A stretch of DNA of 25,676 nucleotides from Anaerolineaceae bacterium UBA5365 (GTDB taxonomy: Bacteria > Chloroflexota > Anaerolineae > Anaerolineales > Anaerolineaceae), in NCBI GenBank assembly GCA_002407905.1, contig DHPL01000009.1, positions 401 through 26,076 of the forward strand, given 5' to 3'. A program made the translations under genes and the position numbers. Under the pieces are notes generated by a model, which saw nothing but the letters and a program-made list of their open reading frames with translations, was not told where the DNA came from and did no database searches. This document shows, piece by piece, positions 1-5,644 of this stretch (the first letter of the stretch is position 1; every line of letters starts with the position of its first letter).

Positions 1-713
1 GCTGATGCCAGGCCCAGGGTGACAACGCCGATTAAAGAACCGCCCACGCCGGTGCGTTCCACCACGGTTTCAGTGAGGCGCAGAAGGAAGGAGGCGGCGA
101 AAATGATCACAGCCAGCATCAGCACGGAGATCGCCGTGTCCCGAAGGACATCCCGGCCGTTTTTGGGCAGGCCGTTTTGCAGTTCTTCTTGCTGGATTTG
201 GTTGTCTTCTTCCTTGAAATGCTTGCGTTCATCGACGAAAAGGTAGTAGGCATAGCCAACGAATGAGAAGAAAAGGATCGCCCCGTCAACGCGGGAGTAG
301 CTTCCATCCAGGCCCAGGATGATGCACATCACGGTTGTACCGATCATCGGGATCATACTTTTCCAAAGGAAGTAGCGCCGGAAGTACAAGCCCCCGGCCA
401 GGAAGACGATCAAGCCCATGATCAGGGTCTGCTGCACCACGTCCGAACCGATATTGGACCCCAGCACGATCGCCGAGCCGATCTTGTAGTCCAATGACCC
501 ATGCAGAATGGAGAAAGAAGCCACGTAATGCGAAGTGATCTCAGGCAGCGAGGTGGCGATCGAAACCACGGTCATGCCCATGAAAGTGCTCGAGAGTTTG
601 TAGTAATTCGCGATGCCGATCAACTTTTTAACCGCCAGGTTGGCACCCAGGACTAATAATAGGAGCGCTGCCAGACCAAGAAAAACAAGCGTAAATAAGG
701 ACCAATTTTCCAT
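1..713 (-). CDS. Na+/Ca2+ exchanger (CaCA) family membrane protein, N-terminal part
   Basis: The gene is cut by the window start; about 237 residues from its ATG at 713 are visible. The start is supported by GGAGG just upstream. The protein is very hydrophobic: helices at about residues 5-22, 42-58, 78-105, 118-135 and 143-160, then a charged, Glu/Gln-rich cytoplasmic loop (about 163-193), then further helices. The alpha-1 repeat of the CaCA superfamily is recognisable: T54-S-L-P-E58 with the ion-coordinating Glu, followed by G85-S-N-I88. The second (alpha-2) repeat lies outside the window. Family knowledge says these inner-membrane antiporters exchange Ca2+ or another cation for Na+ or H+; the ion cannot be decided here. 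It is transcribed alone from its own promoter candidate, away from the dhaK operon. The family is fairly certain; the substrate is not. Confidence 0.85.
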   Translation of the reverse strand, partial: MENWSLFTLVFLGLAALLLLVLGANLAVKKLIGIANYYKLSSTFMGMTVVSIATSLPEITSHYVASFSILHGSLDYKIGSAIVLGSNIGSDVVQQTLIMGLIVFLAGGLYFRRYFLWKSMIPMIGTTVMCIILGLDGSYSRVDGAILFFSFVGYAYYLFVDERKHFKEEDNQIQQEELQNGLPKNGRDVLRDTAISVLMLAVIIFAASFLLRLTETVVERTGVGGSLIGVVTLGLAS

Positions 714-734
714 CTTTCCTCCAGAAAACGGTTT

Positions 735-762
735 ATTTTAGAAGAAAAATTTCCCGCCGCAA
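735..762 (-). promoter_or_regulatory. candidate sigma-70-type promoter for the exchanger gene
   Basis: On the minus strand a TTGCGG -35 (757-762) is followed after 16 bases by a TAAAAT -10 (735-740), about 20 bases before the ATG at 713. This predicts a very short leader. Two direct repeats lie just upstream (774-794). The call rests on pattern matching only. Confidence 0.45.
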
Positions 763-773
763 TTCCTTGGAGG

Positions 774-794
774 GCGATTTAACCGCGATTTAAC
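774..794. repeat. two 10-bp direct repeats with an 11-bp period upstream of the exchanger promoter
   Basis: GCGATTTAAC occurs at 774-783 and again at 785-794, one helical turn apart, about 12 bases upstream of the -35 hexamer of the exchanger promoter candidate. An 11-bp direct-repeat spacing is typical of OmpR/PhoB-family response regulators. Read on the + strand it also gives TTAACC-N5-TTAACA, similar to Gram-positive PhoP boxes. The repeat is visible directly; its use as a binding site is inference. Confidence 0.4.
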
Positions 795-874
795 AATCTG
801 CAGATCCCGCAATAAATCAGCTTTTGATGGAGCTACTGCTCCAGGTTTGCACGTTGTTGGTAAAGGAGGAATAG

Positions 875-903
875 AAAAACACCTCCCAATCGGGAGGTGT
901 TTT
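875..903 (-). terminator. intrinsic terminator downstream of dhaK
   Basis: A perfect 12-bp stem (876-887 with 892-903) encloses the loop AATC. Its base is an A-run that reads as a U-run on the minus strand. It lies about 20 bases after the dhaK stop codon, so it ends the gntR-aldolase-HAD-dhaLK operon. The T-run on the other side means it could also stop + strand transcripts. Confidence 0.85.
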
Positions 904-921
904 CAAGGATAGAACTAAATC

Positions 922-1917
922 TTAGAAGACGCGGATGGCGATCTCGGCGGGGGCTGCGAGCAGTTTTTCCAACTTCTCGTCCAGCTTGACCAGGGTGAGC
1001 GAGAAACCGGCCATCTCGAGCGAGGTGCAGTACTCGCCAACATAATTGCGCTTGATCTTCAAGCCTTTTTGCTCGCAGAGCTCATGCGCGTGGGCGTAGA
1101 GCAAGTAAAGCTCGCTGATGGGTGTGCCGCCCATACCGTTGATCATCAGGGCCACTTCATCGCCAGCCTTGTAAGGCAGGTCTGATGAAACGGCTTCGAA
1201 GAGTTCTTCAACGATCTTGTTCGCGGGTTCTATCTTCACGCGTTTACGGCCGGGCTCGCCATGGATGCCGATGCCCATTTCCATTTCGTCATCTTCCAGA
1301 GTGAAGATGGGTGAACCCTTGCCTGGGGGCGTGCAGCCGGTGAGGGCCATGCCCATGGTGCGGGTAACGTCAACCACATGGTTGCCGATGCCGACCAATT
1401 CGTCCAGGGTGGCGCCTTCTTCGGAAGCTGCGCCGCAGGCTTTCATCACGAAGAAGTTGCCGGCCACGCCGCGGCGGCCAACGGTGTAAAGCGAATCTTT
1501 GACGGCTACGTCGTCATCGATCACCACTGTCTGCACTTCGATGCCATCGGCCTGGGCCAGTTCTTTGCCCATATCAAAGGACATCGTGTCGCCGGTATAG
1601 TTGTTCAGCAGGTGCAGCACGCCCATGGGGGAGGCAACCAACTTGGTGGTCTGATACACAAAATCGGCAGGCGGGGCGGCGAATACGTTGCCCGGGCAGG
1701 CGGCATCCAGCATGCCCTTACCAACAGTCATCACGTGGGCGGGTTCGTGGCCGGAGCCGGAGCCCTGCATGATGGAGACCTTGTTGGCCAGAGGAATATC
1801 GGCGCGCATGATCAGGTTATAGTCCGGGATGTATTTCAAAGTGGTTGGGTTGGCCAGGGCGATGCCCTTCAACATTTCGGGTACAAAATTCTTGGGATCA
1901 TTGACAAACTTTTTCAC
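922..1917 (-). CDS. dhaK: dihydroxyacetone kinase, substrate-binding subunit DhaK
   Basis: DhaK binds dihydroxyacetone covalently through a histidine and passes it to DhaL for phosphorylation to dihydroxyacetone phosphate. I chose the GTG at 1917 (331 residues): AAGGAG lies 6 bases upstream and the protein then begins VKKFVNDPKNF, as is usual for the family. A longer in-frame reading would run into dhaL. All key residues are present with near E. coli numbering: G-S-G-H57-E-P, Y-T-G-D110, and G-I-H219-G-E-P. The first glycine of the usual GGGSGHEP is changed (QGSGSGHEP). It is the last gene of the operon, 22 bases after dhaL, so the order is dhaL-dhaK rather than the common dhaK-dhaL. No dhaM is adjacent. 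A related ketose kinase, such as one for L-erythrulose, is an alternative. Confidence 0.93.
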   Translation of the reverse strand: MKKFVNDPKNFVPEMLKGIALANPTTLKYIPDYNLIMRADIPLANKVSIMQGSGSGHEPAHVMTVGKGMLDAACPGNVFAAPPADFVYQTTKLVASPMGVLHLLNNYTGDTMSFDMGKELAQADGIEVQTVVIDDDVAVKDSLYTVGRRGVAGNFFVMKACGAASEEGATLDELVGIGNHVVDVTRTMGMALTGCTPPGKGSPIFTLEDDEMEMGIGIHGEPGRKRVKIEPANKIVEELFEAVSSDLPYKAGDEVALMINGMGGTPISELYLLYAHAHELCEQKGLKIKRNYVGEYCTSLEMAGFSLTLVKLDEKLEKLLAAPAEIAIRVF

Positions 1918-1939
1918 TGCTTTCTCCTTTTTGTGTTTA

Positions 1940-2566
1940 CTATTCTTGTTTCCACGCCTCAGTAACTGCTTCAAAAAGCACCGCCGTAGCGACGGAGCCT
2001 GCGTCCAGAGTTCCAATACTGCGTTCGCCGGTGTAGGCAGCGCGGCCGCGTTTGGCGATCATTCCGCGCGTGGCTTCGGCCTTCTCTTTGGCTTCGGCAG
2101 TGGCCAGTTCCAGCACTTCAATGGTCGATTTTCCTTCCGCGAAGGCTTTTTCCATTACCTCAACGGTTGGTACCAGGGTGTCCAGGTAGGTTTTATCGCC
2201 CAGTTCGCAGTTGCCGCGCTTCTTGATGCCTTCGATGGCCCCTTTGAACATCGCGATCACGTCGTCTTTCGTGATCTCGGTTTTTGGGCCCAAGGCGATC
2301 GCGGAACGCAGGAAGGCCGTACCCCAAATAACACCGGATACCCCGCCCACCGCGCTGGTGATTGTCATCGCCACGCCTTTCAAAATGCCGCTAGGGGTAG
2401 ATTGGTCAAAACTATCCCAGTTCTCCAGCACCTTCTCAAAACCGCGCGCTATCGAATAGCCAAAATCGCCATCTCCTACCACGCCGTCCAATTCGCTGAA
2501 ATATGCTTCGTTCTTGAGCACAGTATCAGCGATGGTTTTGACCACAAAGGTCAGGTCCTTAGCCAT
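1940..2566 (-). CDS. dhaL: dihydroxyacetone kinase, nucleotide-binding subunit DhaL
   Basis: The 208-residue length matches stand-alone DhaL. The family's metal/ADP site is clear near the N-terminus (L-D-G-V-V-G-D-G-D-F-G, about residues 26-36), with the aspartates that hold the two Mg ions on the nucleotide; the usual His or Cys after GDGD is Phe here. A glycine-rich segment, G-G-V-S-G-V-I-W-G-T-A, follows near residue 75, and the region near 170-185 is typical of the all-helical DhaL barrel. The start is supported by AAGGAGAG upstream of ATG. In PTS-type systems DhaL keeps ADP bound and is recharged by DhaM; ATP-dependent forms use free ATP. With no dhaM nearby, the phosphate donor is open. 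It acts with DhaK in the cytosol. Confidence 0.93.
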   Translation of the reverse strand: MAKDLTFVVKTIADTVLKNEAYFSELDGVVGDGDFGYSIARGFEKVLENWDSFDQSTPSGILKGVAMTITSAVGGVSGVIWGTAFLRSAIALGPKTEITKDDVIAMFKGAIEGIKKRGNCELGDKTYLDTLVPTVEVMEKAFAEGKSTIEVLELATAEAKEKAEATRGMIAKRGRAAYTGERSIGTLDAGSVATAVLFEAVTEAWKQE

Positions 2567-2597
2567 AGGTCTCTCCTTAAGTTGATGTTATCTGCCC

Positions 2598-3347
2598 CTA
2601 GAGATGGGCAACGATGTCCTTAACGTGCACAACGCCGTCGAACCCGGCGATCTCACCTTTTGTCAATTTCCCTTGCTCTCCGCCAGGGTCGCCCAGGGTA
2701 GATACGATGTAGTCTGCCTCGCTCAGATCCTCCTTTTCTGTATATCCGTTTGTCGTTGCCAGCACATGCATGCCCGCGGCTTTAGCTGCCAGCACGCCGT
2801 TGCGGGAGTCTTCAACTACCAGACATTCTTCCGGTTTGAGTCCGGTTTTTTCCAAAGCCAGCAAGTAAATGGCCGGATCCGGCTTTTTCTTCTCAACGAT
2901 ATCGCCCGCCAGAACAAACTTAAAGGGGATATCCTCTAAAACTTTATAGGCGATGGCGTGGGCGGCTTTTTCGTTGGAGGTTGTGCAAACCCCAAGAATC
3001 AACCCGGCATCCGCGGCCTCCTTCATAAAGCGATGAATCCCCGGCCGCAGGGGCAGGGCGCCGCTTTCGATCAACTCCACAAACTTGGCGGTCTTGATCT
3101 TGTGCATTTGCTTGATGGTTTCTTCCACGTCTTCTGCAGGGATGGGTTTGCTAAAACCGTGACTATGCAGGTAGTGCGTCATCCGCTCTTTTCCCCCGCC
3201 TACCTGCAATAGCCCGTGATACTGGTCCACTCCCCACTCGTCAGTGAAGCCCAGCTCCTTAAAGGTCTCGTTGAATGCTACCCGGTGGCCATCGCGTTCG
3301 GTATCGATGATCACCCCGTCCTGGTCAAAAAATATTGCTTTGATCAT
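2598..3347 (-). CDS. HAD-superfamily phosphatase/phosphomutase (CbbY/beta-PGM-like)
   Basis: A HAD subfamily I hydrolase of 249 residues. All four motifs are visible: motif I D8-Q-D10-G-V (nucleophile and acid/base), motif II in C-T-T-S-N, motif III Lys in E-K-K-K-P-D-P, and motif IV V-V-E-D-S-R-N-G. The helical cap follows motif I, as in beta-phosphoglucomutase, CbbY and sugar-phosphate phosphatases. I start at the ATG at 3347 because AAGGAG lies just upstream and the protein then opens directly with the first beta strand; an upstream in-frame extension overlaps the aldolase and shows no family similarity. It sits 13 bases after the aldolase stop, within the operon. Its substrate is unknown. 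By context it could remove phosphate from an aldolase substrate or product. Confidence 0.88.
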   Translation of the reverse strand: MIKAIFFDQDGVIIDTERDGHRVAFNETFKELGFTDEWGVDQYHGLLQVGGGKERMTHYLHSHGFSKPIPAEDVEETIKQMHKIKTAKFVELIESGALPLRPGIHRFMKEAADAGLILGVCTTSNEKAAHAIAYKVLEDIPFKFVLAGDIVEKKKPDPAIYLLALEKTGLKPEECLVVEDSRNGVLAAKAAGMHVLATTNGYTEKEDLSEADYIVSTLGDPGGEQGKLTKGEIAGFDGVVHVKDIVAHL

Positions 3348-3360
3348 GCCTCTCCTTTGC

Positions 3361-4236
3361 CTAAGCCCTTCCCGCGCTGCCCAGCATATCGATCCATTGG
3401 CTGACAACGGCGATGGTCGCTTGCTTGGTGGCTTCATCCACTTTGCCCGGGTCAAACTCGTCCAAGTGGGCCTGGATGTAGGCCAGCTCTGTGTTGATCA
3501 GGGTGTGTTTCAGTTCGGTTGACACATTAAATTTGGCCCCGCCGGCGGCCAGCAATTTCTTGATGTACTCTTCCGGCAGGCCTGTGCCGCCATGTACCAC
3601 CAGGGGCACCTTGATGCCTCCGCCGTTGAGCCGGCGGTTGATCTCGGCCATGCGTTCAAAATCGATTTTGGGGTTCTTGGTCTTGTACACGCCATGCGCC
3701 GTACCGATGGCTGGGGCAAAAATGTCGATCCCGGTGCGTTCCACAAACTCGATCGCCTGATCCGGGTTGGCAAGCTGCGCTTCGTCCTCGGCTACCTTGA
3801 TTTGGTCTTCCACACCGCTTACCGTGCCCAGTTCACCTTCCACGGATATATCGCCAGCCGCGTGGGAGTAATCCGCAACTTCCTTGGTTTGGCGGATATT
3901 CTCATCGAAGCTTTGCTTGGACGCGTCGATCATGATGTTGGTGTAGCCGGTATCGGCCAGGCGCTTGCAGTAGTCCACATCGGTGCAGTGGTCCAGGTGC
4001 AGGCAGATGGGAATGGGCGCTTTTTCCGCCAGGGTGCGGTAGATGGCTACCAGCACATCCGCGCCATAGAATTTGGAAGGTTTTACCGACGTTTGTATGA
4101 TCACCGGGGCTTTTTTCGCGCTTGCCGCTTCGACTACAGCCATCATTTGGACGATGCTGGTGATGTTGAACGCGCCTACAGCATATTTCTCCGCTGCGGC
4201 TTTGACCATGATCTCTTTTGCGTTTACGATGGACAT
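3361..4236 (-). CDS. class II (zinc) ketose-bisphosphate aldolase
   Basis: A 291-residue class II aldolase of the FbaA/GatY/KbaY family, which splits ketose 1-phosphates or 1,6-bisphosphates into dihydroxyacetone phosphate and an aldehyde. The metal and catalytic residues are clear: H80-L-D82-H83 (catalytic Asp and zinc His), V-E133-G-E135-L-G, G-T-A-H181-G, and V-V-H215-G-G-T-G phosphate-binding segment. AGGAGG lies 4 bases before the ATG. It is 49 bases downstream of gntR, separated by a terminator-like hairpin, and 13 bases upstream of the HAD gene. Sequence alone does not separate fructose-1,6-bisphosphate from tagatose or other ketose substrates. The pairing with DhaK/DhaL suggests a catabolic aldolase feeding or draining the triose pool rather than the main glycolytic one. 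Confidence 0.92.
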   Translation of the reverse strand: MSIVNAKEIMVKAAAEKYAVGAFNITSIVQMMAVVEAASAKKAPVIIQTSVKPSKFYGADVLVAIYRTLAEKAPIPICLHLDHCTDVDYCKRLADTGYTNIMIDASKQSFDENIRQTKEVADYSHAAGDISVEGELGTVSGVEDQIKVAEDEAQLANPDQAIEFVERTGIDIFAPAIGTAHGVYKTKNPKIDFERMAEINRRLNGGGIKVPLVVHGGTGLPEEYIKKLLAAGGAKFNVSTELKHTLINTELAYIQAHLDEFDPGKVDEATKQATIAVVSQWIDMLGSAGRA

Positions 4237-4273
4237 CTAGCCTCCTGTCTTTCCCCTACAATCCCGATTTAAG

Positions 4274-4298
4274 AAAAACCTGCAGCTATCGTTGCAGG
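4274..4298 (-). terminator. terminator-like hairpin at the gntR stop codon (possible attenuator)
   Basis: On the minus strand CCTGCA (4293-4298) pairs with TGCAGG (4279-4284) around an 8-base loop that contains the gntR TAG stop codon, followed by five U (4274-4278). It lies between gntR and the aldolase gene. The 6-bp stem suggests partial termination, giving more regulator than enzyme message, or control by ribosomes finishing gntR. Confidence 0.5.
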
Positions 4299-5011
4299 CG
4301 AATTGTTACAGAATACATGTCACCGCGGTTGTAACAGTACAAGAATTCGATCGGGGTACCGTCTTCCGCGTAAAGCGTGCGCTCCTTGTACAGGATGGGT
4401 GCGCCTGATTCCAGTTTAAGTTGCTCGGCTATTTCCCCCTCTGCTTGTCTGGCTTCCAGCCTTTGGATGCCGTTTTTGATCACATTCCCATGGGTGCTGT
4501 AGAACTCCCATAAATTGCTCATCGCAGCATCGATGTCGCCAAGTTTGACGTTTTTGAAGAGCACACGGGGCAGGTAGATATCGTGGATGGTGATCGGTTC
4601 ACCATCGATGCAGCGCAGGGTGATGATGCGGATGCTCTCATCGCCTTCTTCGATGCCCAAGGCCTTGGCTACATGTGCCTTGGCCTGCACGATCGAGGCG
4701 GAGAGCAGTTCCTCGGTGATCTCGTCGCTCGAAGGCTCCGGTTGCTGATTGAAGCCATTCAGGCGGCTGTGATCGCGCATCAGGTGGTTCTTGGAGACAA
4801 AGGTACCCACGCCATGCCGCCGGTAGAGCAGGCCTTCATCGATCAGGTCGTTGATGCCTTGCCGCAGGGTCATGCGGCTAACGCCATAGAAGGCCGCCAG
4901 TTCTTCTTCCGAAGGCAGCCGGTCGCCCTTCTTTAGTTTTTCTGAAAGGAGATTTTCGCGAATTTCCTCGCGGATGCGTACGTAATGGGGTATGCCGTCG
5001 ATCCGATCCAA
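4286..5011 (-). CDS. GntR-family transcriptional regulator, HutC subfamily (winged helix + UTRA)
   Basis: A 241-residue regulator. Residues about 8-75 form the GntR winged-helix domain, with the signature K-G-D-R-L-P-S-E-E-E-L-A and the recognition helix V-S-R-M-T-L-R-Q-G-I, followed by the wing R-R-H-G-V-G-T-F-V. Residues about 95-240 match the UTRA ligand-binding domain, ending in the typical beta strand G-D-M-Y-S-V-T-I-R. UTRA domains usually sense a small sugar, sugar phosphate or related metabolite. The start is TTG at 5011, with AGGAGA about 8 bases upstream. It is the first gene of the aldolase/HAD/dhaLK operon and overlies a strong promoter and palindrome, so autoregulation is expected. 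The effector is unknown; a triose or ketose phosphate would fit the neighbours. Confidence 0.92.
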   Translation of the reverse strand: MDRIDGIPHYVRIREEIRENLLSEKLKKGDRLPSEEELAAFYGVSRMTLRQGINDLIDEGLLYRRHGVGTFVSKNHLMRDHSRLNGFNQQPEPSSDEITEELLSASIVQAKAHVAKALGIEEGDESIRIITLRCIDGEPITIHDIYLPRVLFKNVKLGDIDAAMSNLWEFYSTHGNVIKNGIQRLEARQAEGEIAEQLKLESGAPILYKERTLYAEDGTPIEFLYCYNRGDMYSVTIRLQR

Positions 5012-5037
5012 GTCAGTCTCTCCTGCTCACCTGAATA

Positions 5038-5047
5038 TAGATATCTA
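5038..5047. promoter_or_regulatory. operator-like palindrome for the GntR regulator
   Basis: TAGATATCTA is a perfect 10-bp palindrome beginning about 9 bases downstream of the -10 box, over or just after the predicted start of transcription. Read on the minus strand the site is TTGTCTAGATAT, close to the GT-N-TA-N-AC style sites of HutC-family regulators. Its position fits repression by blocking RNA polymerase. A second small inverted repeat, CTCAT-N3-ATGAG, spans the -10 box (5055-5067). Confidence 0.5.
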
Positions 5048-5056
5048 GACAACCTC

Positions 5057-5085
5057 ATTTTATGAGTGAGTCATCAGGGTGTCAA
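5057..5085 (-). promoter_or_regulatory. sigma-70-type promoter of the gntR-aldolase-HAD-dhaLK operon
   Basis: On the minus strand a consensus TTGACA (5080-5085) is followed by exactly 17 bases and TAAAAT (5057-5062). It lies about 45 bases upstream of the TTG start of gntR. This is the best promoter match in the window. Confidence 0.75.
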
Positions 5086-5200
5086 GGGCGAATTGGGCTG
5101 AATCTCCCCTGCATGCGCCTTCTACCAGACTGTGGATCTGCTTGGTTGGATGGGATTAAGGGTAATTAGGTTTAATCCGCGATAATTTCCGATTTCCACC

Positions 5201-5228
5201 TTGCCTTTTACGCAAAAACCTGTAAAAT
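5201..5228 (+). promoter_or_regulatory. candidate rpsT promoter
   Basis: TTGCCT (5201-5206), 16 bases, TAAAAT (5223-5228), placing the start of transcription about 30 bases before the rpsT start codon. A 7-bp inverted repeat GGATTAA/TTAATCC (5153-5159 and 5172-5178) lies upstream. Moderate support. Confidence 0.5.
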
Positions 5229-5264
5229 AAGATTTCGTGTAAGTTGAAAGTTCGGAGGATTAAT

Positions 5265-5531
5265 TTGGCAAACATCAAGTCACAAATCAAACGCAACAAA
5301 CAGAATCAGGCTGCGCGGCTGCGCAACCGGGTTTATCGCGGAAGCGCGCGCACATTCCTGCGCAAAGCATTGGTTGCTATCCATAGCGGCAAAGAAGAAG
5401 AAAGCAAGCAGGCTGTCCAAAACGCCATCAAGGCTTTAGATAAAGCTGCCAGCAAAGGTGTTATTCACAAGAACAACGCTGCCCGCCGTAAGAGCCGCCT
5501 GATGGCCCGGCTCAATAGCGCCAGCGAGTAG
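5265..5531 (+). CDS. rpsT: 30S ribosomal protein bS20
   Basis: bS20 binds 16S rRNA early in assembly of the small subunit. The 88-residue product is very basic and helical, and has the family's N-terminus L-A-N-I-K-S-Q-I-K-R-N-K-Q-N and the C-terminal G-V-I-H-K-N-N-A-A-R-R-K-S-R-L. I use the TTG at 5265 because GGAGG lies 7 bases before it and family proteins begin M-A-N-I/H-K-S; an ATG 21 bases further upstream would add a non-homologous leader and lacks a ribosome binding site. It is transcribed alone, divergently from gntR, and is closed by a terminator at 5555-5578. Confidence 0.96.
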   Translation: MANIKSQIKRNKQNQAARLRNRVYRGSARTFLRKALVAIHSGKEEESKQAVQNAIKALDKAASKGVIHKNNAARRKSRLMARLNSASE

Positions 5532-5554
5532 TTTTTTGCTTTCGTTGTCCTAAT

Positions 5555-5578
5555 GGGCGAGGCCATGCCTCGCCCTTT
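5555..5578 (+). terminator. intrinsic terminator after rpsT
   Basis: A perfect 9-bp GC-rich stem (5555-5563 with 5567-5575) has the loop CAT and is followed by only three T. It lies 24 bases after the rpsT stop. The hairpin is strong; the U-tract is weak, so some read-through into argS is possible. Confidence 0.7.
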
Positions 5579-5644
5579 CATGTATATCCAGGGATAAGTT
5601 CCTTAATTTGACCCGATCAGCCCGCCCATCGCCTCGGAGGTGAA

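Noticed and set aside
828..843. Small hairpin TGGAGC-TACT-GCTCCA between the dhaK terminator and the exchanger promoter
   Set aside because: A 6-bp stem without a U-run or partner signal; likely chance.
1378..2623. Long open frames on the + strand opposite dhaK and dhaL
   Set aside because: They lack family motifs and ribosome binding sites, and mirror the codon pattern of the well-supported minus strand genes.
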